27,906 bases of DNA from an uncultured Peptoniphilus sp. (GTDB taxonomy: Bacteria; Bacillota; Clostridia; Tissierellales; Peptoniphilaceae), in contig NZ_CALUAA010000015.1 of NCBI RefSeq assembly GCF_943913915.1, positions 1 to 27,906 on the forward strand, written 5' to 3'. Under the pieces are notes generated by a model. The model did not search any database and had not been told where the DNA came from. It saw only the letters and a program-made list of their open reading frames with translations. The translations under genes were made by a program, and so were the position numbers. Shown here one piece after another: positions 1 through 7,409 of the stretch. Position 1 is the stretch's first letter. The number at the start of each line of letters is the position of its first letter.

Positions 1-105
1 GGGCACAGGTGAGACCTGCCACGAAATCAAAGATTTCGGGCTAGGGCTTCAGCCCGCCCCGACATTGGGCCTCAACCGGTGTAATGGTCTTTGTATCGGA
101 TAATT
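1..105. repeat. Structured intergenic direct repeat, copy 1
   Basis: About 104 bp that recur at 348-450. The first 55 bases are identical in the two copies, a short central stretch differs, and the following ~28 bases (starting tcaaccggtg) are identical again. Each copy holds two small hairpins: CGAAATC-aaa-GATTTCG near 22-38, and a GGGCT...AGCCC stem just after it. The copy starts at the first base of the window and may extend to the left. Nothing in it looks coding. It resembles a dispersed REP-like intergenic element, but only two copies can be seen here. Confidence 0.75.
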
Positions 106-347
106 GACGTCGTATATTCCAATACAATAAAATCAAAAAGATCACCCTTACGCACTCGTAGGGGCGAGCCTGCTCGCCCGCAATACATGTGCGACGATAG
201 ATGCCCGAGACGCAGGAAATAATTTGCAAAAAAACATTATCAAATATTCCGTCGTCTTCGCTCACCTTATACGGGCGGCCGTCCGTCTAATCTTGCCAAT
301 CAGCCTTCGCTACGCTCGGCTTCTTGGAGATTATTGAAATACCCGTA
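106..347. other. Non-coding spacer between the two repeat copies
   Basis: No credible gene. A strong 8-bp hairpin (GGGCGAGC-ct-GCTCGCCC) lies at 162-179, preceded by GTAG. The sequence GTAGGG also leads into the second repeat copy near 345-350, so this may be another member of the same family of mobile intergenic palindromes. The rest is unremarkable. Confidence 0.45.
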
Positions 348-450
348 GGGCACAGGTGAGACCTGCCACGAAATCAAAGATTTCGGGCTAGGGCTTCAGC
401 CCCCCTACATGGGGCCTCAACCGGTGTAATGGTCTTTGTATCGGGTAATT
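348..450. repeat. Structured intergenic direct repeat, copy 2
   Basis: Second copy of the element at 1-105, ending about 65 bp before the YkvI-like gene. It keeps both hairpins and the identical right-hand block; only the central ~15 bases and one base near the right end differ. The promoter of the downstream gene may lie in or just after this copy, but I could not pick a convincing -35/-10 pair. Confidence 0.75.
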
Positions 451-515
451 TTGTTGAAGAGGGATTTTATGATAAACTATTTAAATTAACTTACACTATT
501 AATAAAGGAGTATAA

Positions 516-1772
516 ATGAATAAAAAAACATTAAGTATAATTTTCGCCTATGTCGGCGTTCTCACCGGCGCCGGTCTGGCCAGCGGGCAGGAGCTCATGC
601 AGTACTTTCTGTCTTTCGGCCTTCCGGGGCTTTACGGCATCGCCGCAGTGGGTCTGCTGCACATAGTGGTGGGCGGCATCATCCTGCAACTCGGAAGCCA
701 CTTCGTCGCTCAAAGCCACATCGACGTGCTCGATGAAGTGACCCCCGCCATCGTGACGAAATTAATGGATTATGCCCTGATCATTAATTGCTTTTTAATG
801 GGCTTTGTTATGATCGCCGGTGCCGGATCCAATCTGGAGCAACAATTCGGCCTGGCCCCCTGGATGGGCTCTTTATTATGTACAGCGATGATCGTCGTCG
901 TGGGTATGTTGGATTTCGAGAAAGTGGCCAGAATTATCGGGGGTTTTACGCCCTTGGTTTTGGCATTTACATTGATCGGTGCGGTTTACACCATGGTAAA
1001 TGTGAGTCCGGATGCGGCATTTTTGGATAATTTGGGCAAGACATTGACCCCGGCGCTTCCCAATCTTCCCTTATCCACCATCAACTACTTCGGCCTCTGC
1101 ATGATCAGCGGCATTTCCATGGCCTTCGTCTTAGGGGGTAGCAAAACCGACCCGGCCGAAGCGCGCACCGGCGGCATGATCGGCGGTGCCCTCGTGGCCA
1201 TCCTGACAGGACTCGTCGGCGTGACGCTGTTTCTCACCTTAGGAATTGCGAAAGACGCGGACATTCCCATGCAAACCGTGTTAGACAATGTGCATCCCGC
1301 CCTGGGTCTCGCCATGTCCATCATCATCTTCGGCATGATCTTCAACACAGGCATGTCCCTTTTCTATTCCGCCGCACGACGCCTATCCGCCACGGAAGGT
1401 ACTTTTAAGCGGAATCTGATTATCTTTACTTTGGTAGGCTTCGGCCTGTCTTTCTTAGGATTTAAAAAATTAATGGCCATACTCTATCCGATTTTAGGGT
1501 ATTTGGGACTGATCCTGATCCTTATTTTAATCGGTGCCTGGATTCGGGAACGGAGTGAAATCAAATTAGAAATCAGAAAAAGAAAGACCATGACGCGTTT
1601 GACACGAAAGAAAATGGATGACGATGAAGAGTTCACTAAGAAAGACAATGAAAAATTGGATAAACTCGCCGAGGTCTCGATTATTGACGACGACAAAATT
1701 AAAGAAGCCGTAGAGGAAGAAGTGACCGAGGAACTGGAAGAGGAAAATGACGAGAGCGAGGAATCTCTCTAA
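516..1772 (+). CDS. YkvI-like multi-pass membrane protein with acidic C-terminal tail
   Basis: A 418-residue protein preceded by AAAGGAG eight bases before the ATG. The N-terminus contains AYVGVLTGAGLASGQELMQY, typical of the YkvI/COG3949 family, which is distantly related to amino-acid/sodium symporters. The unwound-helix glycine motif (GAGLASGQE) is the substrate-binding feature expected in such transporters. About ten hydrophobic segments fill residues 1-345. The last ~65 residues are a hydrophilic, very acidic, probably coiled tail rich in E, D and K, which would face the cytoplasm. Substrate is unknown. The gene stands alone: no close neighbour on its strand, and a terminator-like hairpin ~110 bp downstream. 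Family membership is well supported; function as a transporter is inferred. Confidence 0.85.
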   Translation: MNKKTLSIIFAYVGVLTGAGLASGQELMQYFLSFGLPGLYGIAAVGLLHIVVGGIILQLGSHFVAQSHIDVLDEVTPAIVTKLMDYALIINCFLMGFVMIAGAGSNLEQQFGLAPWMGSLLCTAMIVVVGMLDFEKVARIIGGFTPLVLAFTLIGAVYTMVNVSPDAAFLDNLGKTLTPALPNLPLSTINYFGLCMISGISMAFVLGGSKTDPAEARTGGMIGGALVAILTGLVGVTLFLTLGIAKDADIPMQTVLDNVHPALGLAMSIIIFGMIFNTGMSLFYSAARRLSATEGTFKRNLIIFTLVGFGLSFLGFKKLMAILYPILGYLGLILILILIGAWIRERSEIKLEIRKRKTMTRLTRKKMDDDEEFTKKDNEKLDKLAEVSIIDDDKIKEAVEEEVTEELEEENDESEESL

Positions 1773-1879
1773 GGCATCTGAGCGAATCGCTAAAACTCGG
1801 CATCCTATGGGCCATTTTCCGATAAAGAACAAAGAACTGATTGCAGTTATGGTCACGGCATGTTATCCAATTACTATTC

Positions 1880-1909
1880 AAGCACTTACAAATTGTAGGT
1901 GCTTTTTTT
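1880..1909 (+). terminator. Rho-independent terminator downstream of the ykvI-like gene
   Basis: AAGCACTTAC pairs with GTAGGTGCTT (one G-U pair) and is followed by a run of T. It lies inside the 394-bp gap 1773-2166. I see no further gene or clear promoter in that gap; a short open frame across it overlaps the terminator and has no family resemblance. Confidence 0.75.
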
Positions 1910-2166
1910 GTCCTCATGAACCGAATTTCCTGCAAGCGGAATGGGTGCGGCAAAAACAAAATGCAATCGTGACATCATTTATTGATTTGTCGCCATGCTC
2001 ATTAAGTTGTCTTGAACAAAAAGTGGATAAAGGCATGAATTGAAGATAAAATGGACATAAAGTATGGGATTATAAGAAAACGGCTTTGACTTAGCCCGAA
2101 TCGAATAATTTAAGAGATAGATTAAAGAAATTCTCTGTGGAACCGTTGTAAAAAGAAGGTGGTGTC

Positions 2167-2970
2167 ATGGGCCAAATTATCGAATTTCCCGATATTAAGA
2201 AGCTGAAAGAGAAAATCCGATTCCTCAGGCGGGAGCTGGAAGATCTCTATCCTGAAAAGGAGCATTTAGTAGGCGTAGTCTGCGAAAATATCCAAAGGGA
2301 TTATACTCTCGTCTTCGGCAGTTTGGAGTATAAACTCTACGAAGCTTACTGCGAGTATCTTCGCTTGCGGAGAAAAAGGGATTTGATTCAGGCGAAGGTG
2401 AATCGCGGGGAAAAGCCGGATATGGAGGCCATCGAATCCCGCTTGGACGAGGAGTTTCGCGAGTACAAGCGGCGGCTGGAGGAGCAGATGGAAGAGATCA
2501 ACGAAGCAATCGAGAAATCGAAATTGAAATTATTGCCTGAGGAGGAGCAGATGGAGCTTAAAAAGCTCTATAAGGCCATCGTGAAAAGATTGCATCCCGA
2601 TCTGAATCCTTCTATTACGGAGGGTGAGAAGGAACTCTTTTATAACGCCACCGAATCCTATAAGCTGGGCGATCTCATTACCCTGCGAATTATTTACGAT
2701 CTCACAGTGAAAGGAGAAGAGGAGGAACTCTCCCTTCCAAACGCTTCTCTGGTGAAAGAGGCGGAGCGATTGGAGAAAGCGATAGTGGCGATTCGCGAGG
2801 AAATCGAGAGGATCAAATCGAATCCGCCCTATTCTTTAAAGATTTATTTGGAAGACGAGAGGAAGAAGGCGGTGCGGCTTTACACCCTAAGGAGCGAAAC
2901 TCAAAGTTTCTACCGCGCCATTCAAACTCAGGAAGAAGCCATTAGGGACATCATGGAGGATGCGCTATGA
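2167..2970 (+). CDS. Coiled-coil protein with J-domain-like HPD motif
   Basis: A 267-residue soluble, highly charged protein. Residues ~1-130 are heptad-like, rich in E/K/R/L, and likely coiled coil. Residues ~128-165 read as a J-like helix pair with the HPD tripeptide at H143-P144-D145 (context IVKRLHPDLNP), the motif by which J-proteins stimulate DnaK. Another helical, coiled segment follows to the end. The ATG follows AAGAAGGTGG. The gene overlaps the HIRAN gene by 4 bp (ATGA), so the two are translationally coupled. It may be a DnaK co-chaperone dedicated to a specific client, but the client is unknown. The HPD motif is seen directly; the J-domain assignment is inferred from that motif and its surroundings. 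Confidence 0.65.
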   Translation: MGQIIEFPDIKKLKEKIRFLRRELEDLYPEKEHLVGVVCENIQRDYTLVFGSLEYKLYEAYCEYLRLRRKRDLIQAKVNRGEKPDMEAIESRLDEEFREYKRRLEEQMEEINEAIEKSKLKLLPEEEQMELKKLYKAIVKRLHPDLNPSITEGEKELFYNATESYKLGDLITLRIIYDLTVKGEEEELSLPNASLVKEAERLEKAIVAIREEIERIKSNPPYSLKIYLEDERKKAVRLYTLRSETQSFYRAIQTQEEAIRDIMEDAL

Positions 2971-3365
2971 GTGATTTAGTCAAGACGGGTCAAGGAGCGT
3001 TGATTCAGTACCTTACGAATAACGACGGGATCACCCTCCCCACGCCCTTCGAGCAGGATATCTATCTCTTCGACACCTATGTGGCGGGTACAAGCCATGT
3101 AGAGGGAATCGAGGACATGGCCGATTCCCTGAAAGAGGAAGATCGCCTGGTGTTTTACCGGGAGCCGGACAATCCTTACGATCCTCAGGCGATTCGCATC
3201 GAAACCTTGGAGGGGAAGAAAATCGGCTACGTTCCCAAGCAGGACAATGTAATCTTTTCCCGGCTTATGGATGCGGGGAAGGTGCTCTTCGCCAAGATTA
3301 TGGAAAAAGAAATGAAGGGTGAGTGGCTCAAGATCACGATTAAAATTTTCCTCCACGAGAGTTAA
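2967..3365 (+). CDS. HIRAN-domain protein
   Basis: A 132-residue protein. Residues ~45-125 show a HIRAN pattern: a hydrophobic strand, then FYREPDNPYDPQAIRIE, then KKIGYVPKQDN. HIRAN domains bind DNA ends or damaged DNA in helicases such as HLTF and also occur as stand-alone bacterial proteins. It starts inside the preceding J-like gene (4-bp overlap), so the two are very likely co-translated. The first ~40 residues are not recognised. Role in DNA repair or phage response is possible but not shown by this sequence. Confidence 0.8.
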   Translation: MSDLVKTGQGALIQYLTNNDGITLPTPFEQDIYLFDTYVAGTSHVEGIEDMADSLKEEDRLVFYREPDNPYDPQAIRIETLEGKKIGYVPKQDNVIFSRLMDAGKVLFAKIMEKEMKGEWLKITIKIFLHES

Positions 3366-3393
3366 GGAAGCGGCATAAAAAGAATAGGAACAC

Positions 3394-3440
3394 AAAAAGA
3401 CCTCCGAGTGTCGGACAGATCCGATCTCGGAGGTCTTTTT
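3394..3440. terminator. Bidirectional terminator between HIRAN gene and opp operon
   Basis: AAAAAGACCTCCGAG pairs perfectly with CTCGGAGGTCTTTTT. A short inner hairpin (TCGGA/TCCGA) forms the loop. It has a T run on both strands and lies between two convergent units, so it should end both the J/HIRAN transcript and the minus-strand opp operon. Confidence 0.9.
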
Positions 3441-3449
3441 ATGAATCTT

Positions 3450-4424
3450 TTAGAGGCGATCTTTATTGATTTCCCGTACTTTGAAGCAGGCCACATATTG
3501 GCCGGGCAAGACTTCTTCCATTACAGGATCTTTTCCTCGGCAGGTGTCGTCGCCGTAGGGGCAGCGATCCACAAAGCGACAACCGGGCTTCATATTAATG
3601 GGGCTCGGCACGTCGCCTTCCAGTTCGATTTGCACGCGCTTGCGTTGCTCCTCGGGATCGGCGATGGGAATGGCCGACAGAAGGGCCTTCGTGTAGGGGT
3701 GAAGGGGATTTGCGTAAAAATCTTCCGTCGTTCCGAGTTCCATCAGTTTTCCAAGATACATTACCGCGACGCGGTCGGAGATGTAGCGTACCATGGAAAG
3801 GTCGTGGGCGATAAAGAGAAGGGTGAGGCCCAGCTCTTTTTGTACGTCTTTTAAGAGATTGACGACCTGAGCCTGGATGGATACGTCAAGAGCGGAGATG
3901 GGCTCGTCGCAAATAATGAATTTAGGGCGTAAAGCCAGGGAACGGGCGATACCGATTCTCTGTCTTTGGCCGCCGGAGAATTCGTGGGGGAATCTTAAGC
4001 TGTGTTCGGCGCTTAAGCCTACCAGTTCGAGCAGCTCGATCACCCGTTCTCTGCGCTCTTTGCGGTTGCCGATTCCGTAGATGACGAGAGGTTCGGAGAC
4101 GATTTCTTCTACAGTCATCCGCGGGTCCAGGGAAGCGTAGGGGTCTTGAAAGATCATCTGCATTTCTTTGCGGAGTTCTTTCATTTCCTTGGCATTTAGG
4201 GAATAGACATCCCGACCTTCGAAGATCGCTTCGCCGGCGGTAGGCTCATAGAGCCTTAAAATGGTACGTCCTGCAGTGGATTTACCGCAGCCGCTTTCGC
4301 CGACGAGTCCGAAGGTTTCGCCCTTAAAGATATCGAAGTTTAATCCGTCGACGGCCTGCAGGGATCCGCCTTGTACATCAAAATGTTTAGACAGGTTTTT
4401 TACCTGTAGAATGGGTTCATTCAT
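3450..4424 (-). CDS. oppF: Oligopeptide ABC transporter ATP-binding protein OppF
   Basis: A 324-residue ABC ATPase that energises peptide import. Visible motifs are Walker A GESGCGKST (residues 42-50), the Q-loop FQDPYASLDPRMT, the signature FSGGQRQRIGIARSLA, Walker B FIICDEPISALDVS and the H-loop HDLS. The C-terminal oligopeptide/dipeptide extension carries the cysteine cluster CRFVDRCPYGDDTC, typical of OppD/OppF proteins and in some of them an iron-sulphur site. It is the last gene of the operon and overlaps the end of oppD by 8 bp. Its start follows AAGGAG, which lies inside oppD. Downstream is the bidirectional terminator. Confidence 0.93.
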   Translation of the reverse strand: MNEPILQVKNLSKHFDVQGGSLQAVDGLNFDIFKGETFGLVGESGCGKSTAGRTILRLYEPTAGEAIFEGRDVYSLNAKEMKELRKEMQMIFQDPYASLDPRMTVEEIVSEPLVIYGIGNRKERRERVIELLELVGLSAEHSLRFPHEFSGGQRQRIGIARSLALRPKFIICDEPISALDVSIQAQVVNLLKDVQKELGLTLLFIAHDLSMVRYISDRVAVMYLGKLMELGTTEDFYANPLHPYTKALLSAIPIADPEEQRKRVQIELEGDVPSPINMKPGCRFVDRCPYGDDTCRGKDPVMEEVLPGQYVACFKVREINKDRL

Positions 4425-5424
4425 GTGTCAACTCCTTCGCTTTCGGATAGGAGGGGTGGTACTTCCAGCAGCGGCAATAGTGGCCGTCGCCATGTTTAAA
4501 GAACGGGGGCTCCTGATCTTCGCAGATGCGCATGGCTTCCGAGCATCGATCGTAAAAGCCGCACCCTTCCGGCGGTTTATATAAATCCGGCGGCGTTCCG
4601 TGAATGGCGTGGAGGGTTTCCTCCTTGTCCATAGTCAGTTGGGGAACGGCGCCTAAGAGGCGCACGGTGTAGGGGTGTTTCGGCGCGGTGAAAATTTCAT
4701 CTACCGTCCCCTTCTCAATGACCTGCCCCGCATACATAACGATTACATCGTCTGCCATATCGGCGACGACTCCCAGGTCGTGGGTGATCATAATAATGGA
4801 GGCGTCCATATCGTCTTTCAGCTTCTTCATAAGCTTTAAGATTTGCGCCTGCACCGTAACGTCTAAGGCGGTGGTGGGTTCATCGGCAATGAGAAGCTGC
4901 GGGCGGGAAGCCATGGCGATGGCGATCATAACCCGCTGGCGCATACCGCCTGAAAATTCGTGGGGATATTGGTTGACCCGCTTTTCCGGATTGGGAACCG
5001 ATACCTTTCTCAGCATATCGATGGCGAGTTTTTCCCCTTCTTCTTTCGAAATATCTTTGTGACGTTTGACGCCTTCAATGATCTGCGCCCCCACTTTCAT
5101 TGTAGGGTTTAAGCTCGTCATGGGATCTTGAAAGACCATGGAGATTTGGTTTCCGCGAATGGACGTCATTTCCTTTTCAGTTTTATCGAGGAGGTTTTCA
5201 CCGTTAAAGAGTATCTTCCCCGCCTTGTAAAGAGCGGGCGGTTGGGGTAAAAGGCGCATGACAGCATTTGCGGTAACACTTTTACCGCAGCCGCTCTCCC
5301 CGACGATGGCGAGCGTCTTACCTCTTTCAACAGAGAACGAAACATCGCGCACCGCCTCTACCTCGCCGAAGAAAGTTTCGAAGGATACGGATAAGTCCTG
5401 TATTTCCAAAATATTATTTGCCAC
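4417..5424 (-). CDS. oppD: Oligopeptide ABC transporter ATP-binding protein OppD
   Basis: A 335-residue ABC ATPase, partner of OppF in the heterodimeric motor of the peptide importer. It has Walker A GESGCGKS (residues 42-49), the Q-loop FQDPMTSLNPTMKVG, the signature FSGGMRQRVMIAIAMA, Walker B LLIADEPTTALDV and switch histidine THDLG. The C-terminal extension contains the family's cysteine-rich segment (CGFYDRCSEAMRIC). It sits 8 bp downstream of oppC and overlaps oppF, which fits a single polycistronic mRNA. Confidence 0.93.
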   Translation of the reverse strand: MANNILEIQDLSVSFETFFGEVEAVRDVSFSVERGKTLAIVGESGCGKSVTANAVMRLLPQPPALYKAGKILFNGENLLDKTEKEMTSIRGNQISMVFQDPMTSLNPTMKVGAQIIEGVKRHKDISKEEGEKLAIDMLRKVSVPNPEKRVNQYPHEFSGGMRQRVMIAIAMASRPQLLIADEPTTALDVTVQAQILKLMKKLKDDMDASIIMITHDLGVVADMADDVIVMYAGQVIEKGTVDEIFTAPKHPYTVRLLGAVPQLTMDKEETLHAIHGTPPDLYKPPEGCGFYDRCSEAMRICEDQEPPFFKHGDGHYCRCWKYHPSYPKAKELTHE

Positions 5425-5432
5425 GATAACAC

Positions 5433-6377
5433 CTACTTTCTAAGTCTCGGGTCCAGCGCATCTCTCAAACCGTCGCCGAGCACGTTAAAGGAGAACATTA
5501 TAAGGGAGATCATCAGTGCCGGGAAGAAGATTTGATAGAACAGGCCGATACCCATGACCGCAAGGCCGTCATTTGAAAGCACGCCAAGAGAAGGTTGAGG
5601 CGGTTGAAGACCTAAACTCATAAAGGAGAGGGTCGCCTCCGAGAAAATGGCGCGTGGGACGGTTAAGGTAATGTTGACGAGAATAGGGCCTAAGGTGTTG
5701 GGGATAATATGTTTTTTAAGAATGTAGTTTTTATCCGCTCCGAGGGATTGAGCAGCGGTAACATATTCGTTTTCCCTAAGCTGCAAGACCTGCCCGCGGA
5801 CCATAATGGCCATGGGCACCCAGCCCGTAATACTCATGGCGAGAACCAAGGTAAAGAGGCTCGCGCCCTGATCGTTTGATAACATGACAGAAATCAAGAT
5901 AACGATAAGGAGATAGGGGATGGCGTAAACCACTTCCGCAATACGCATCATAACATTGTCCACGCGGGAAGATGCCATGCCGGCGATGCCGCCGTAGGTA
6001 ACGCCCACAACAAAGTCCATGGCCGCAGCCAAGATACCGATTAATAGAGAGTAGCGAATGCCGTAGCAGACGCGGGTAAATAAATCCCGGCCCAGCTCGT
6101 CGGTGCCGAAGAGATTGATGCTGTTCGGTTCCATATTTTGCCGAGCGTAATCTTGAGTGGAGTAATCGAAGCCCACTACTGTCGGGCCGATAAAGGCCAT
6201 TAATAGGAGCAGAATAATGGTAATGAGCCCTACCATGGCGAGTTTATTTTGGCGAAGGCGACGAAATACGTCCGACCAATAGCCGATGACCGGGCGGGTA
6301 ATCCGCTCCTTATTGTCGTCTTTGACGGCCGGTTCAAAAAGGGAGGGATCGACGGTATTTAAAAGTTCATTTTTCAT
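5433..6377 (-). CDS. oppC: Oligopeptide ABC transporter permease OppC
   Basis: A 314-residue inner-membrane permease. The N-terminal cytoplasmic stretch is followed by a first membrane helix (~residues 46-68) and a cluster of five more. The ABC-coupling EAA-type loop is seen as AAQSLGADKNYILKKHIIPN, which docks on the ATPases. The region FGTDELGRDLFTRVCYGIRYS is diagnostic of the OppC/DppC family. Its start overlaps the oppB stop (ATGA), indicating translational coupling. Confidence 0.93.
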   Translation of the reverse strand: MKNELLNTVDPSLFEPAVKDDNKERITRPVIGYWSDVFRRLRQNKLAMVGLITIILLLLMAFIGPTVVGFDYSTQDYARQNMEPNSINLFGTDELGRDLFTRVCYGIRYSLLIGILAAAMDFVVGVTYGGIAGMASSRVDNVMMRIAEVVYAIPYLLIVILISVMLSNDQGASLFTLVLAMSITGWVPMAIMVRGQVLQLRENEYVTAAQSLGADKNYILKKHIIPNTLGPILVNITLTVPRAIFSEATLSFMSLGLQPPQPSLGVLSNDGLAVMGIGLFYQIFFPALMISLIMFSFNVLGDGLRDALDPRLRK

Positions 6378-7303
6378 CGCTTGCCTCCTGTCAGTTGAAT
6401 CCTCGGGTCGATGATGACGTATAAAATATCGACGACTAAAAGCAGAACGATGAGCACGACGGAATAAAAGATCGTCGTCCCCATGATCAGTGTGTAATCC
6501 CGGTTGGTAACCGAGGTAATCAGAAAGTTACCGAGACCGGGAATACCGAAGATCTTTTCGATAACGAAGGATCCGGTAAGAAGCCCTGAAAGGGTCGTAC
6601 CTAAAGTGGAGACCACGGGCATGATGGCGTTTCTTACGGCGTGACCCATAATGACCTTAAACTTTGAAAGGCCCTTGGAGCGCGCCGTGCGAATATAGTC
6701 CTGTCCTAAAACCTCGAGCATGGAGGAGCGCATAAGCCGCGCACTGGCGGCGATGGGCATAAGCGCCAAGGAGAGGGAGGGCAAAATAGAGTGTTGGAAG
6801 GTGCCCCAGCCGCTGATGGGAAGCCAGGCCACCTGCTTCGCCACAAACTGCACAAGGAGCGTGGCGAAGATAAAGCTCGGTACGGAAATACCGATGATCG
6901 CAATGATCATGGTAATGTAGTCGGGCCACTTATTCTGATACAAGGCGGCAATACTTCCGAGAGCCGGACCTAAAATAATGGAGATTACAAAGGCCTGGAG
7001 ACCCAGCTGCGCCGATACGGGAGCGCCACGTTTAATCATTTGATTGACGGTTTCGGCTTGGGATTTCATGGACTTACCGAAGTCGCCTTTTACAATGTTT
7101 TTTAAGTAGATTACATATTGCTCGCCCAGAGGCTTATCCAAACCATATTGGGCACGTAAGTTTTGGTACACCTGCTCGGGCATCTTTCCCTCTTTTGCAA
7201 AAGGGTCGCCCGGAACAGAGTGCATGATTAAAAACGTTACGGTGATGATAACCCAAATGGTTGCGATTGCCATGAGCAATCTCTTCAACACAAACTTTTT
7301 CAT
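6374..7303 (-). CDS. oppB: Oligopeptide ABC transporter permease OppB
   Basis: Permease with six predicted membrane helices; the first lies right after MKKFVLKRLLMAIATIWVII. The segment HSVPGDPFA and the EAA-type loop ARSKGLSKFKVIMGHAVRN are typical of OppB/DppB. The frame is open 15 codons further upstream, but I place the start at the ATG ending at 7303. It follows AAAGGA at proper spacing and gives the usual N-terminus and a 309-residue length. The gene is separated from oppA by a hairpin and about 106 bp, and overlaps oppC by 4 bp. Confidence 0.92.
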   Translation of the reverse strand: MKKFVLKRLLMAIATIWVIITVTFLIMHSVPGDPFAKEGKMPEQVYQNLRAQYGLDKPLGEQYVIYLKNIVKGDFGKSMKSQAETVNQMIKRGAPVSAQLGLQAFVISIILGPALGSIAALYQNKWPDYITMIIAIIGISVPSFIFATLLVQFVAKQVAWLPISGWGTFQHSILPSLSLALMPIAASARLMRSSMLEVLGQDYIRTARSKGLSKFKVIMGHAVRNAIMPVVSTLGTTLSGLLTGSFVIEKIFGIPGLGNFLITSVTNRDYTLIMGTTIFYSVVLIVLLLVVDILYVIIDPRIQLTGGKR

Positions 7304-7347
7304 CGTGCGTCCTTTCCGTTTAACATAAAACAAAGCTAAGATACACA

Positions 7348-7380
7348 ATAGAGAGAACCGTATGGATGGTTCTCTCTATT
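7348..7380 (-). promoter_or_regulatory. Intercistronic hairpin between oppA and oppB
   Basis: A perfect 13-bp inverted repeat (AATAGAGAGAACC / GGTTCTCTCTATT) with an 8-base loop. There is no long T run, so it is probably an mRNA-stabilising or partial-termination structure. Such elements let the binding protein be made in excess over the permease and ATPases. Confidence 0.65.
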
Positions 7381-7409
7381 AATATCCCTGTCATTCAATT
7401 GATTTAGTT

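Noticed and set aside
1747..2043. 98-codon open frame after the YkvI-like gene
   Set aside because: It overlaps the end of the real gene, runs through the terminator, and has no ribosome site or family resemblance.
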